Made by a program: the position numbers and the translations under genes. From Hydractinia symbiolongicarpus (Eukaryota > Cnidaria > Hydrozoa > Anthoathecata > Hydractiniidae): a stretch of 64,000 nucleotides of DNA. The stretch lies in the NCBI RefSeq assembly GCF_029227915.1, contig NC_079881.1, positions 8,866,001-8,930,000 on the forward strand, read 5' to 3'. Within the stretch, counting starts at the first letter, position 1, and the number at the start of each line of letters is the position of its first letter. Under the pieces are notes generated by a model. It saw nothing but the letters and a program-made list of their open reading frames with translations, was not told where the DNA came from and searched no databases. This document shows, one piece after another, positions 37,401 to 49,314 of the stretch.

Positions 37401-40400
37401 ATCAGCTGCGCCTGTAAGCCCTTTTTTCAGTTTCAGAAGATATGGAGTATGAAAGAGTACTCTCTTGTCTAATCTTTCAAAAAAACAACTTTCTTATGTA
37501 TACTATATTTGTTCTAATGGAAAGCAATAAATCGAGTCGTTAATGTAACTAAACATTTTTGCAACTGAATTTGTATATATAATACACCCCAAGTAATGAT
37601 TTTGTTATACTTTATAGCTTTCAACATGCTTTCTCCCAACAATTTATGCATGCAAATAAACAAAAAAAAATCAAGTTGTCGACATATAAACAAGAAAATA
37701 ATTTATTCCTATATGTTAAAAAAGCAATAAGAGAATTAAGGGAGGCTGTATTTATGGCTATGTTGTGTTTAGTTACGCAGTATCTAAAGAAGAAATCCAA
37801 TACAAGCTGTATCTACTACGTTGGACATATTTGTGTAAACAAGCATTTTTAAGCCGTTTCAGAAAACCGCCAAACAGCATCACCTGGTCCGTCTTTTCGG
37901 AGACGAGGCCAAAAAAAAAAAATTGAAATGCGCTAATCGTAGTTTCTACAATGTCCGCATTATGGAGCAACGCACATAACGTAAGATTCTTTCGAAGACA
38001 AAAACGTATGTTGATTCGCGAAAAATTAATCTTGTTTAAGTTTTTTTGATTTTGATGTTTTTAATATCAAGTGGACTCTTTCTCAATGTTATAGACAAGG
38101 TAGCAATTGTTATACTAACTACGTACCTCTCTGATGTTCGCTGCACTTGCGACAGACTTTTGAACTAGTTCAATGGCAGCATTGTGTGAAAGTTCATTCA
38201 GTGTAATCTTCGTCCTTAGAAAAACGTAAACTTGTAACTCAATACATTTATGGATACGTCGCCAAATGCGTGTCTTGCTTTATAACGACTTAACATCTTT
38301 TGATTCTACACTGCTGACGTACACAAAACAATTCCAACAAACCTTCGAAGCATGTCATTCGAAATCTGGGTGGGACAAATAACTTTGACAGCCCAACCGA
38401 TATAATCTTTGTTTTCTTCAATCACGGCCAATAACCGATCCCGGTTTTCCTCGTTTATAGTTTTGGAATCTAAAATATTTACGCCATGAAAATATAGGAG
38501 CGTGCAGTAGGCAAAGTCATTGTTCGATATGCTTACATTTGTTACTGTAAAAAGTGGATATCGTATTATCGTGATAACATTATGTTGATAATATCGCCTT
38601 GGCTCGGCGTTTCAGAATGGCCAGCAATGGCGGTTGACAAAGCGTGTGGTTGTCTTTTAAAGCGGTATTTTAATTTAAAAATATCTACGGAAAACAACCT
38701 TTCAGGCATGTATTGCATTCAGGCAAGAAATGTTGTTTTCTTAAATAATTCTTAACTGAACTTGTCTTTTTCTCAGAAATAAACTTTGAAGGTGATGCCA
38801 CGAGTAAAAATTATTACTGTGCCATATAGATTATAAAGTTTTAAAAATAAAAACTTTTTAGCTAAAGATTTGGAAAGAACGTTGTTAAAATAACTACTTT
38901 CAGAAGAGAATTGAGGAGTTATTAGAAAACGTGGCAACATTGTTGATGTAGCTACACAAACACAAGATTACCTGCAAACCCAAGGTCGGCCAGCTTTTCC
39001 TTCATACTGATTGGACAAAAACAAACGCCATACACCATAGGACCTTAAAAGTAGAATGTACTGTGTCGTGAGGTACCACAATAGCAAATAAAAGAAGCAT
39101 ATTTCGAACTTTCGATAGACTAGATGGCTTAACTGGAGAAGAAAATGCAAGTGAGTTTTCGTGATTTTAGCGATTGTCGAATGACAATCACTATAATCAC
39201 GAATGTTGATTCGCGAAATTTAGTCTTGTTAAAACTTTCGTGTTTTAAAGTTTTTGATGCAGAGAGAGTTCACTGTATATTAAAATATACAGGGAACTCT
39301 TTCTACCTCGAACTTAAAAAGGACTAAAAAATTGTTCGAGATAGAAAGTTTGAGATAAATTCTCATAGAAATTAAAAATTGTGTTAAGAAAACAAAACGG
39401 TATATCAAAGGTTTATTGAGGTGCATTATACACGTTTAAATGCTCAGAATTTTTTTAATATTATAGATATGGTAAATTCAAGCATTATTAAAATTTGTAA
39501 TATCACTTTACTTAAGAAATTTCAGTCCCCTGTTTTACATACATTCCACATAGACGTCCCAAGCTAAAAATTATGCTCGGAATAGCAAACGTACAGCCCT
39601 TCCTAATGTGCTTTAAGGCTGCGCATGACACAATCTATAACAGACTTCATAGTAACTGTAGCTTGAATGCCACTTCTTAAATATATTATTATTTCATTAA
39701 TAACACCATATATATTAAAACAACTGGCAAATTAGCGGTAAAATTTATGAGAAAATGTTTCTAATTATATTATTATTATACTTTTGAACTAAAGTTTTGT
39801 TTTGTTTTGCCCACTTTCCTTGTTTGTAACCAAATTTTAAATTTCGAATATTTTTAAAACTTTTTTGTTCCGTTTGCTGTGTGAATGTACCCTTAGACAC
39901 AAAAGAGTTAGAGAGAGAAGAAAACTCGGGAGGGAACTGTATTTTTGTTCAAGATAAAAAGTGGGAATTAGCTAGAGAGTACAAAAAGGTCTAATGGGCG
40001 AAAACATTTGTTCTAGTCGATGGTTCACTGTATATAATTCTTATTCAATGAAAGAAAAGAAAAAAAAATATGTGTTCGCTTTCCTCTTATTTATTCGGTT
40101 TATGTAAGGCGAAAAATATGTTTAAAATCTGAAAAATCAGAAATAAATCTTGTGGACTTTTTCTCATTGTTGATTAGCGAAAAATAACCCGCACATATTT
40201 TTCCAAAATGGTATAGTCGCCAAAATTAGTCCAAAGGGCTTTTGGTCCTGCAAAATTTATCTCGCAGTTTTTTTCTCCTATCAAACCTTATTTTCAAATT
40301 AAAATAATTTAATTTAAATTAATCTAAAATAATTCTTCAGGTTAAAATTACGAAATTTCAAAACACTTTACGCTTGATTCTTGATTCAACGATTCTTCTA

Positions 40401-41063
40401 AAAGCATGGACAACCGTAAATAAATTTTGTCATTGCTACTTTTTGCCATTTTGTCATTGAATTTCATAACTTTGGAACTTTTAAGAGAGTTTCGGAGGTA
40501 TCGGGACCAAATTTCAGAAAACGCTAAATAACGTATAAAACCTAAATTTTGCAAAATTTTAGAAAAAATTTTTTTTGAAATAACAGAAAAGCTGCTCATT
40601 TCCAATTGCATTATGTAAGATATGCTCAATTTTTTGTCACATGAACCAGAATAAAAAAAAGTACTAGACGAAAAAATGGATGTTACAATAAACAATTTTA
40701 AGGGGATTTAGGAAAATATATATTTTTGGTCCAAATTTTAAGTTTCTTAGGAGATTTTTAGAAAGAATCAATATTTTTTGTCCAAATTTTAGATTATTTA
40801 GGAGATTTTAAAAAGAACCAATATTTTTGGTCCAAATTTGATGTTATTTAGCATATTTTAGGTGAAGCCACCCTGACGTGTGTAGTAAAAATCTTACATT
40901 ATAAAACTTGGGAAAACAGACTAATGATAAACTTACCAAGAACAGGACCTCTACCAGCTTCATCAATTCCCAAACAGCACGGCTCATTTTGTGTCACTTC
41001 TGGTATATCAGATTGCAACACAAAACTTTTTCTATTATTGTTGTGGTACTCTTCTAAATTCAT
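34489..41063 (-). CDS. RNASEH2A: Ribonuclease H2 subunit A (catalytic), 8 exons
   Basis: Exons 41063-40937, 39043-38972, 38469-38343, 38214-38127, 36265-36128, 36042-35961, 35354-35231 and 34633-34489 join in phase to 300 residues; the human protein has 299. It cleaves RNA in RNA/DNA hybrids and removes single ribonucleotides from genomic DNA, acting in the nucleus with subunits B and C. Active-site residues are present: DEAGRGP gives D34 and E35 (same numbers as human), then YVDTVGD and [17 protein letters not shown] supply the other two aspartates. EEYGCGYPS keeps the substrate-sensing Tyr, with Cys for the usual Ser. [10 protein letters not shown] closes the core. The last exon was found by resolving a phase-2 split Trp codon; it encodes an acidic linker, then [12 protein letters not shown] and [10 protein letters not shown]. 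Without it the frame would run on to a false stop. Introns hold several transposon relics. Confidence 0.97.
36333..37013 (+). pseudogene. Pogo/Tigger-like transposase remnant in RNase H2A intron 4
   Basis: A terminal region beginning CAGTATTCTCTCCAG with GCGGACACTTT-type motifs (36333-36480) is followed by the 3' end of a transposase frame from 36576. That frame encodes [20 protein letters not shown] then SDKEYINFD and [11 protein letters not shown]; a shifted frame encodes [19 protein letters not shown]. Stops at three places and a frameshift break it. Acidic segments and a basic tail match the C-terminus of pogo/Tigger DDE proteins. The catalytic core is deleted. It is antisense to the host gene. 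Confidence 0.6.
39290..40030. mobile_element. TIR element with TA duplication in RNase H2A intron 1
   Basis: The left end is TA|CAGGGAACTCTTTCTACC and the right end reads GATGGTTCACTG|TA. The inverted termini begin CAG-GAAC and TA flanks both sides, as in pogo/mariner-type elements. No transposase frame. A second, inverted terminus of the same kind (GAGAGTTCACTGTA) abuts it at about 39264-39277, so two elements may lie side by side. Confidence 0.6.
40700..40865 (-). repeat. Three tandem units of about 58-60 bp in RNase H2A intron 1
   Basis: The units share TTAGGAGATTTT, an AATATTTTTGGTCCAAATTT block and a final TTATTTAG. They lie 70 bp from the donor site of exon 1. Confidence 0.7.
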
Positions 41064-42007
41064 TATTATTTTTTTAATTTTCTAGATATATATTGTAGAG
41101 GTATATTCTTATTATTTATATATACTTCAAAACGTTTTTGCAGTCAAAATAAAAAAAGCCCTGATACTTCGCGATTTTTTTTGATTTTTTTAAACGCAGC
41201 TTCATGCAGCAAACGAGAGAACGAAAAACACATACATCCAGACTCAGCTGAAATTTAGAAATTCTTTAAAGAAAAAAGGTGTGTTTTTACTAAGTAAACG
41301 CTTGGGTTGACCTCTTATGCAATGACAAACATACATTTATGGTAGCAATTCCGTATACATGCTAAATTTTTTAACATACTAAGCACGACAGTTTAGTTCG
41401 ACATGAGTACATGAAATATAAATATACACGTGTTACAATACTACAAGATAAAAAGGTTTCTAAAAACTCAGTAGGAACAGAGAAAGAAAAGTAGGAATAG
41501 TCTCTTTTAGTGAATATACATTATTCTGACTAATTTTTGTGCAGTTAAAAAATCTATTCCACTCGCGATATGAAAAACAGTTTTGGAAAATATAAAGCTT
41601 TAGAAAATGTATATCTGCAGTGTTGTATCTTTAAGCGTATTAATCCCACGCAAAATATTTTCGTATTAACAAGCGTTTTTGCGCAGTACGAATAAGGTAT
41701 AGGCAGAAGTAAAAGTTGGAGCAAAAATGTGTACCAGCAAAATACAGCAAAGATATTCTATCATATAGTTACACAAACGCAAATGCTTGTAAATTCGGTG
41801 AAAGTAAATCAACATACACGTTTTTTATAAGAAAACTGTTATCGGAATTTTCCTCAATTTTGATTTTAGCCTCAATTTTCTTAGCAAAATGCCGGAACAT
41901 AGCTAAAAATTTTCTTACATTTCTTCCTCATTTTTCCCTCTATTTTATGTATTTTATTTGTCTTTTGATTTAGTAACTGTAAATGTAAATTTCAAGGTCT
42001 CTTAAAA
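41064..42007. other. Intergenic region upstream of RNase H2A
   Basis: AT-rich, no recognised gene. The 85-codon frame at 41716-41973 has no motif. This is the likely promoter region of the RNase H2A gene. Confidence 0.4.
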
Positions 42008-42132
42008 TCTATATTATAACACCCGCATACGTCTGTCCGTCACGCAAAATGGTACCCCAAGTAGCGGGCGCGCTGAAGGCTGTATGAAAAGACCATGTGA
42101 ACCCGTGGATTTTTCCACGGGCCCCCGACTAG
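42008..42132 (+). mobile_element. Complete Helitron-like monomer
   Basis: It begins TCTATATTATAACACCCG directly after an A and ends with hairpin CCCGTGGATTTTTCCACGGG, a short spacer and CTAG, followed by T. This single copy shows the A|TC...CTAG|T boundaries expected for Helitron insertion between A and T. Confidence 0.75.
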
Positions 42133-42658
42133 TTGAACCTTAATACGCTGAGTTTTTGACGCTCGTTTTCTTATAAAAACGTGTATAAAGTACATCAATT
42201 CACGCACCAAAATTTCGCGGTATTTTGTCACAATCTTTAAGACTTGATTTCTAATTAAAATAACAGCAACCTGTTTAATATCTAGATTTAATAAAATCTA
42301 ATCACACGCACATAAGATTTAAAAACCTGACTATATGCAGCAGTAGATTTACACGAGCAGTTCTTGTATACTGAAACTTTTAAAACAAAGAAATACACAC
42401 ACACGTACAGCTGGTATTTTATGGAAAAAAAAAACTTATTGATACATTGAAACTAAACTTCAGTGTGTTATTTTCCTTACTTTAAAAAAAACAAAGCACT
42501 GCAGCAATAGCATTTGCGTTTCCTATATGTAACAAAAGATAAAATTAGTTTGGATGCTTTCTCTCGTAAATTTATATCAATAATTAATGTTAACCCAAGT
42601 AGTATTGCTACAACTTTGGTCCAAACATCTATACTATGTACACGTTTCAAAGAAATTT

Positions 42659-45600
42659 CTAACTAATTTCTCCCATTAAGAACACATCCTTCAACCCAAA
42701 TGTTTCAAGTTTTTCTTTTACTTGTTCGATCCCACGCTTCTTTAGACGCATACCGATGTTACACATGGCATAACTTTCGGCTACAGACGTGTAAACAAGA
42801 TGGACATGCTCTACAGTCAATGTCGACGTCCGCAACAATAAGTTTACGCAACACAAAAGAGCGGATATTTCCTGCAAATTCCATTCCTCTTCCGACTCCA
42901 ACACTTCACAACCATCAGCGATAAAGTCTGACGTTTTCCTTCTCACGTAGGATTTATCAGCTCGTTTCCTTTTGGCGGGAGTAGCCGATTTAACAACTTC
43001 CGGTTTTACACCGAATGAGTTGTGACAGTTTTTGCAGTCGCATTGGTCTGTGCAACCATTAGAGCTTCCACTACACGGACATTTTTTCCCAGCTACGCAA
43101 GCTTTGTAATCCTCAGTGGTTCGACGGCTTTGTCCACAACGACAGGACAAAGTTGCAAGATCAATGTTCGGTTTCCCGTTGCCACACGACTTACAATCGC
43201 ATCTCAAAGAGCATGGTCTTCCAACTTTTTTGCAGGGACATCTTGTGGAATATGTTGGGTGTGAAAGACACGTTGTTATGACCTTTCCTCCCCTTTGGTT
43301 GCTTCTACATCGACAGCGGAGTTCTAAAATACACAGCTGAAAGAGTTATAGAAAAAGATTCTTGGAAAGAAACTTTTGTGATTTCGCTATTCTCGTATGA
43401 AATTGCGAAATTTAGGCCGAAATTTATTTCGGTGTCTTTCACCATTTTTTCATCTCAATTTCCTGTCAAATACATTTTTTATAAAATAACATTCAGTGTT
43501 GCCTCACTTATAATTAGCGAAATACAAAGTACACAACATTTTTCTTTGTGCTTCCAACAAAATTGCATAATTTTAAAAACAGTTTAAAAGCATAAAATAT
43601 ATGTATATATATGAAGAAATATCAGCTAAGTAAAAATAAAAAACCCTACCCTCTATATCAGAATCATTATTTTCTTGCTCAATAAAACTTTTAGTTCCAT
43701 CATAATGACCACTAGCAGATGCATCATATGATAAATAGATGGGACTGTCACTGTGTTGTTGGTGTTTTGGTAGATGTATACTAACGTTCATCTGACTTAA
43801 TGATGATATGACCACAATGGGCAAGCCTAGAACATCTGCGCAAACATCCACAACTAAGTCACCAATGTTAGATGCAAAAACACCAGCTGTCATGAATGAG
43901 TCAATGTCGTTAATATCTTCTTTCGTCATGTAGTTCTTGTACTGTTCACCTGACTTCAATTCATGAACAAATAATGCTCTAAGAAAATATGTTTTACATT
44001 TGACATGCTACAATGCAATGCTAGAAGTCGTGTCAGGAACAATTTATTTATAGATAAATTTAATATATATGTAGGTGCATCAGGGTTCTGTATTTAGTCC
44101 TTTGTTGGTTGTTTTAGTCTTAGAAGCGCTGTCGATGGAATTCAGAACAGGTTGTCCATGAGAGTTATTGTGATAATTTAGTTCTCATAGCAGAGTCGAT
44201 GGAAGAATTGTTGAAAAGTTGGAGAATTGGAAAAAAGGATTAGAATAGAAAGGGTTAAAGAGCGAATGCAGCAAAGTATAAAGTCATGATTAGTAGCATG
44301 TGACCTTGTAGTTGGAAATTGGCTTTTTGGCATTTGCAGGAAAGGGGTTTGTAGTAACTTAATTTTTTGTTAGACTTGTAAGCATTGGGTAAACAAGAAG
44401 AGCAGTAGTATTGGAGAACGGTTAAGAGCTGACATTCAGTTTGTATTTAAGCGTTGCAAATGTGAGATTATACACAATTAAGTTTTTCCAGCTTTAATGG
44501 TGTACAACAGTGGCTCATAGTCAAAAACTTTTGTCAATTAGGTCATATGTTGGGTAGTCAGTGGGGATGTTGCAAGAAGTGTTATGCTTTCAAGGCTATA
44601 ATACAGAAAAGGTATATAGATATATATAAACAACTTTTCTTAGATGACACAGATAGGAGTTTTTGATACTAAAAGATGCCGTGATATATAACCACTGCTT
44701 TATTTTTATTGATAATTCTTTTTTCAACATGAAAGCATCCAAATGCCACTTTTATCATTTATTATCAGTTGTTTGAGTTTTCTATTCATCGCAGGGGTGG
44801 AACAGATTATGTTTACAGAGCTACCCACAATCTCACCTATACATTGTAAAATGCTAGAAAAAAAATTAACAGGATTACCTTAACCACATAATGAGATCTT
44901 CTTCTGTTTCAGTCAACTTCATTCCAATATTTTCTAAATGTTGCGCAAATTTATCTTTCTCATTAACAGTTGCCATCTTTTTTATAACTTCTCTCAGGAT
45001 ACTACGAAAAAGACAATCACCATCTGCAGGTACTTTCTCCTTTGCCAAATTAAACGACTTTAAATTATTGAACAATACACTGGCGTGGTCTGTGTTGGGG
45101 TATGAGTGGTCATGCTGTGCAGCTAAAGTTGCCTCGCTATTTGTGGTATCAAACATAAACTTAACGGCTGTCTCGCATTGAAAATCTTGCCCAACACATG
45201 CATGTTTAATTTTTTTTAAGAAATTATAAGTGTAATAAATATTGCAGGCTAATCTGCATAAGAGATTGTTGGTCAATATATTTCCAGATGCCAGTAAAGC
45301 AAAATCATCAATTGTTAGTGACTCAGGCTCTTTTGGTGCTTGAAGAAAAGGAGAAAGAAATGTTTTGGGTAGGTATGGTGTGATTCTGCTGTTGCAACTA
45401 TGCTTTGTACCACTCAGTCGACTGTTGTACGTAGCTAATAAAATTGCAAAAATAGCAATAGCAATTTCAGGACTCAATGCATATGCATGATTGTTCCAAG
45501 GACTTTTGTGAAATTCGTAATGATATTTTTCAACACTGTCACTACCCATTCCCGATGGTATATCCGACAGACATCCCATAACAATATGCTCTTTCAAAAT

Positions 45601-46857
45601 TTCAATTTTACCTAACACCTCTTGTTTCTTATTATCTGTTAACATATTCAAGTAACTCTCCTGCTTTGCTACAAGTTGTATAAGACGATGCATTATAACA
45701 CCAGGTGATGCTGTCTCCATTTGCCTCTTATCGCCAGTGTCTTCATGCTGGTTAAATATCTGACGTAATTCTTTGGAGAATATGTTAGCCTTAACAGAGT
45801 TTTTATCTGGCAAGACATTCGTTATCATTGCAACAGCATGATAGGGATCCAATTTAACAGAAACACCTGGGAATAGAGAATCTAACATATCCCGTGAGTC
45901 ACAGCAGTTCTCAACAAAAGCATATTGCAGACTTCTTCCAGTAATTTCAAGTTTGTATTTGAGATCCAATAAAACTGGCATTAATTCTTCTTGGTCAGCT
46001 GTTTTAGTTGCTTTCCAACTCACAATTTCATTGTCTTCATTTAGAATTGAAAATAGTTTTACATACTCTCTTTTGTTTTTAACCCCGGCTATACCCCGTC
46101 CAAGCTTTAAAGTGTGATCAATAGAAATTGATGTACTTGGTAATGAATTCGCATTTTGCAATATGTGCTGGATACTATAGAATGTGTCTAGAAATATAGT
46201 TTCGATTTTGTCAGCACTAGGATATGAAAACAGAACATTTTCCTGAAATGCTTTTTCACTGTTTTGACCCAAGCAGCGATCAAAATATCCATAATTCATA
46301 GCGGAAATACCTCGACAAATGTGAAAAAATGACACACCTTCAATAACTTGGCTATAGATGTAATCAATCAGATTAAAACTTACCATACTTTGATGATATT
46401 TCTTAAATGGAAAGTGATTTGGACTTAACGAAATTGGAAAGCTTTGCATAAATTCAATTGAACCTGATAGAGTTTGTGTTGTTCGGTCCAATTTGCAACC
46501 ATAATGCCGTTGGACAAGTACAATATTACGCTGTAAATCAAACACTAGTCGAGGATTTCTGTTTGATCTTGCTGTAAGCAGATCATCTGTCCATCCAGAT
46601 CCTCTGAGGTATATAGAAGGATGTCTTGGGCACTTAACCTTGATATTGAAATGTTCAAGTGGGGCCCATATAAAGAACGGAGGTAAGTGCGGGCAATCAA
46701 TTGGTGGTGGAATAACGTAATCAAAAATCGAATTTGTTGGGTTCTCATTACAAAATTTAATTAAACCATTCAAATATTCTTGCGCTTCTTTGTTCAGAAT
46801 GATTGATGTTACAACATTCACTTGTAAGATCAAAACCAATAAAATTTTACAATCCAT
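42659..46857 (-). CDS. Transposase-like / OTU protease / CXC-like cysteine-rich fusion protein, 3 exons
   Basis: Exons 46857-44879, 43978-43650 and 43323-42659 join in phase to 990 residues. The N-terminal part (about 45-125) resembles the DUF6729-type region of transposon-like cnidarian proteins, with GWTDD and NPRLVFDLQRNIVLV. A DDE-like core follows, with SIDHTLKLGRGI, VENCCDSRDML and VKLDPYHAVAM, and later SGMGSDSVEKYHYEFHK. An OTU cysteine-protease domain starts at PADGDCLFRSI (D612, C615) and continues in exon 2 to SASGHYDGT with His751, so the catalytic Cys and His are both present. Exon 3 encodes a cysteine-rich region (CRCRSN, CPCKKVGRPCSLRCDCKSC, CPCSGSS, CDCKNC) resembling tesmin/CXC DNA-binding repeats, then a basic stretch (PAKRKRADKSYVRRK). 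The frame is intact. The first residues look like a signal peptide, at odds with the DNA-binding tail. It could be a domesticated gene or an intact mobile element; no terminal repeats were found. Confidence 0.85.
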
Positions 46858-46939
46858 CTAAAAAAAACATTTAGTTTACTTATTACTTGTTGCAATACAA
46901 TATCAAATTCTGTCCATAGATAGATAGATGTCCATATTT

Positions 46940-47222
46940 TACATAGCTAGCCTCACAAATATCGAGGACCCTGTCTATTATTTCCAGGAGGCTTTCTTTG
47001 AGCTACTTTAACTCAATAAGTGCCAGTGCCCTGCCAGACAACTTCCTGCAACATCCAACGGCCCTACACATTGCCTTATCTCCCCTATTTCCCTCACATG
47101 GCTTGGGTTAACCTGGGGCTATGGTAATATTCAATTGCCTATATTGAATCACCGCCAACGGGAATCGAACCCTGGTCTCCTGCACAAACTACAAGAGCAA
47201 TAACCACTAAACTACGGCGCCA
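46940..47222 (-). mobile_element. tRNA-derived SINE
   Basis: On the minus strand the head starts GCGCCGTAGTTTAGTGG. Box A TAGTTTAGTGG lies at 47214-47204 and a perfect box B GGTTCGATTCC at 47171-47161. A body of about 200 bp follows without tRNA 3' structure and tapers into an ATCT-rich tail. It differs from the SINE at 6.2 kb. It lies just upstream of the OTU fusion gene, on the same strand. Confidence 0.8.
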
Positions 47223-48648
47223 CATTGAATCAGTAGTGTTGCAGAACTCTGCACTTGTTGAAAGACTCTACTTCTTGTTATTTTATTTCAATGGGTTTTA
47301 ACCTGATTTTGACTTGATCATAATTCTTTTTTAAGTGAACATTCGTTTACAACAAAATGCCCAAAACGTTTGTTAGCACTGTCAATTTTATACGAATTGA
47401 AATTATGAGATTATGATGGATTCGAGAACATATGATGTATACATATAAACGTATAAAACCATTTGAAACTATTCTAAAACTCTTGCGTTTTTTTTAAACT
47501 TAAAAATAAAAGGAAGTGGAAGTCAATGGCAAATAATTTGAGAAAAGAATTCTGAAGCAAATTGTTAGCCTAAAGCAATTATAAAACTAGCAAATAAAAT
47601 TATTGAAACTATTTTTAGACATTTTTTTCACTTTCAACATCTGGTTAAAACAATGCAAAGTTTCAGCATTTTCAGTTTTGAAAGTAACTCGTTTTCATAG
47701 TTTACAAGATTGACTATCATAGCATTACAGCAACACTTCAATTTTCTAGTTCCTTATTTGTTTTTAAACATTATGGGGCCGTGTTTTCACTTTCTATATA
47801 TAATCCTGCAATAATTTTATTGCTTCCTACAATGGGATTCTTGAAATATGACAATGTCTTTGTTTCTACAATCCTACTGTGATAGTTTTTTAATGTTCTA
47901 GCTAGCTACATCTATATTTCTGTTTTCAATGATCCTATTAATTTTGTTTTATACGTCTCTGAAACTTCTTAGCTATATATACAATGTCTTCTTGATAATT
48001 TTGTTAAGGTTCCTTTTAAAAGGACAGCAACAAAATAAGGGTATGTTAGCGAGCTACTATACCATTTCAATGCAACATTTTAGGAGTAGCTAACTAGCTA
48101 TTATTTGGGGGGCAGCAGCTGTTTATTTTTTAATGACACCTAACCATCAATCACTCTACGTATAGAAATATCTAGCCAAGCAAACAAAGTTAGCCTGTTA
48201 TATAAATAGCTTGCTAAAACCATACCATTTCTAAAAAAAAAATTTAAGTTATTTCCCGCCACTGGCACTTAACCTTAACCTCCGATGTATACCACCATAT
48301 CACTGTCACAAAAGCCTTCGCTGCTGTAGTTGACCACCAAACTAAAATTCCAGAGTATGCAAACGATAGTTACGCCATGATCCGCCAACTTGGCTTGTAT
48401 CAAAGTTTATATCCATAATGGCGGAAAGCGGAGAAAAACAATTAATTTGCTATTTTGTTGTTTTATTTATTATTTATGTTGCATCATTTCACACCAGCAC
48501 TGATTTTATTATTAATACTTGACCTTTCTTAGCTATTGTCAATGCCAAACAATTACATGGGTAGCTAATTTTCTAGTGGTTCAGAGTTTCTGAATGGCTT
48601 AAATGTTTTTTTCTTTGACTAATTAATGATCTTTGTTAGTAAGATTTG
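47223..48648. other. Intergenic region, no gene seen
   Basis: AT-rich, no frame with recognised character. It separates the divergent OTU fusion gene and ARL2BP. Confidence 0.5.
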
Positions 48649-49242
48649 ACAGTCAGGGAAATCCTCTTAATTAAGCTGTACAGCTTAATTTAGATGTCAG
48701 CTTAATTAGGATGCATGATACAGTCTAATTAGGCGTTTTACAGCTTAGTATGTACAAAACTTTGATCATCTAAAACACACATTTAACTAAGTTTTAGCAT
48801 CCATCTAACTGAATAAGTCCAATATTTACGTGCATATAAACATCTCCAATACATTAGTTTTTTTGTAGCACCCCGGAGATCCACTAAATTTGAAAAAATA
48901 TCCGCTTTATTAGGATGTATCACGTGACGTGACATCCTAACTAGGATGCAGTACAGCTTAAATAGACTATCGCTAACAATGAACCATTGTTTATAGTCCA
49001 TATCTTTTGAACCCGGGGTGCTGGAAATACCGTTCTTCTTTTATAATATAGTGGTCAAACTGACGATGAAAGAGCTGCAGCGGTGATTCTGCTAAAATTT
49101 ACATTTTTCAAGAAATCGGGGAAAAACTTTTTCTACCTCCTAATTTAGATGTATGTCACCTGATTAAGCTGTATGATACAGCTTATTTAGGAGATCTCCA
49201 AATTAAGCTATACAGCTTAATTGAGAGGATTTCCCTGACTGT
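48649..49242. mobile_element. TIR element rich in palindromic AGCTGTACAGCT motifs
   Basis: The ends ACAGTCAGGGAAATCCTCT match as inverted repeats, and the similarity extends about 45-50 bp with few changes. Inside each terminus is a 22-bp palindrome or near-palindrome centred on AGCTGTACAGCT; AGCTTAATTA-type motifs recur through the 594 bp. No coding frame. The element ends 72 bp before the ARL2BP start codon. Confidence 0.8.
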
Positions 49243-49314
49243 TTAAGTATGCTTTTTGAGTATAAGAGGCCATACTTAAATTTATATCTTGTTTTTCATT
49301 TTTTATAATGTAGA

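Noticed and set aside
47161-47222. Functional tRNA gene
   Set aside because: Boxes A and B are good, but the acceptor stem and 3' half do not close, and a SINE body follows.
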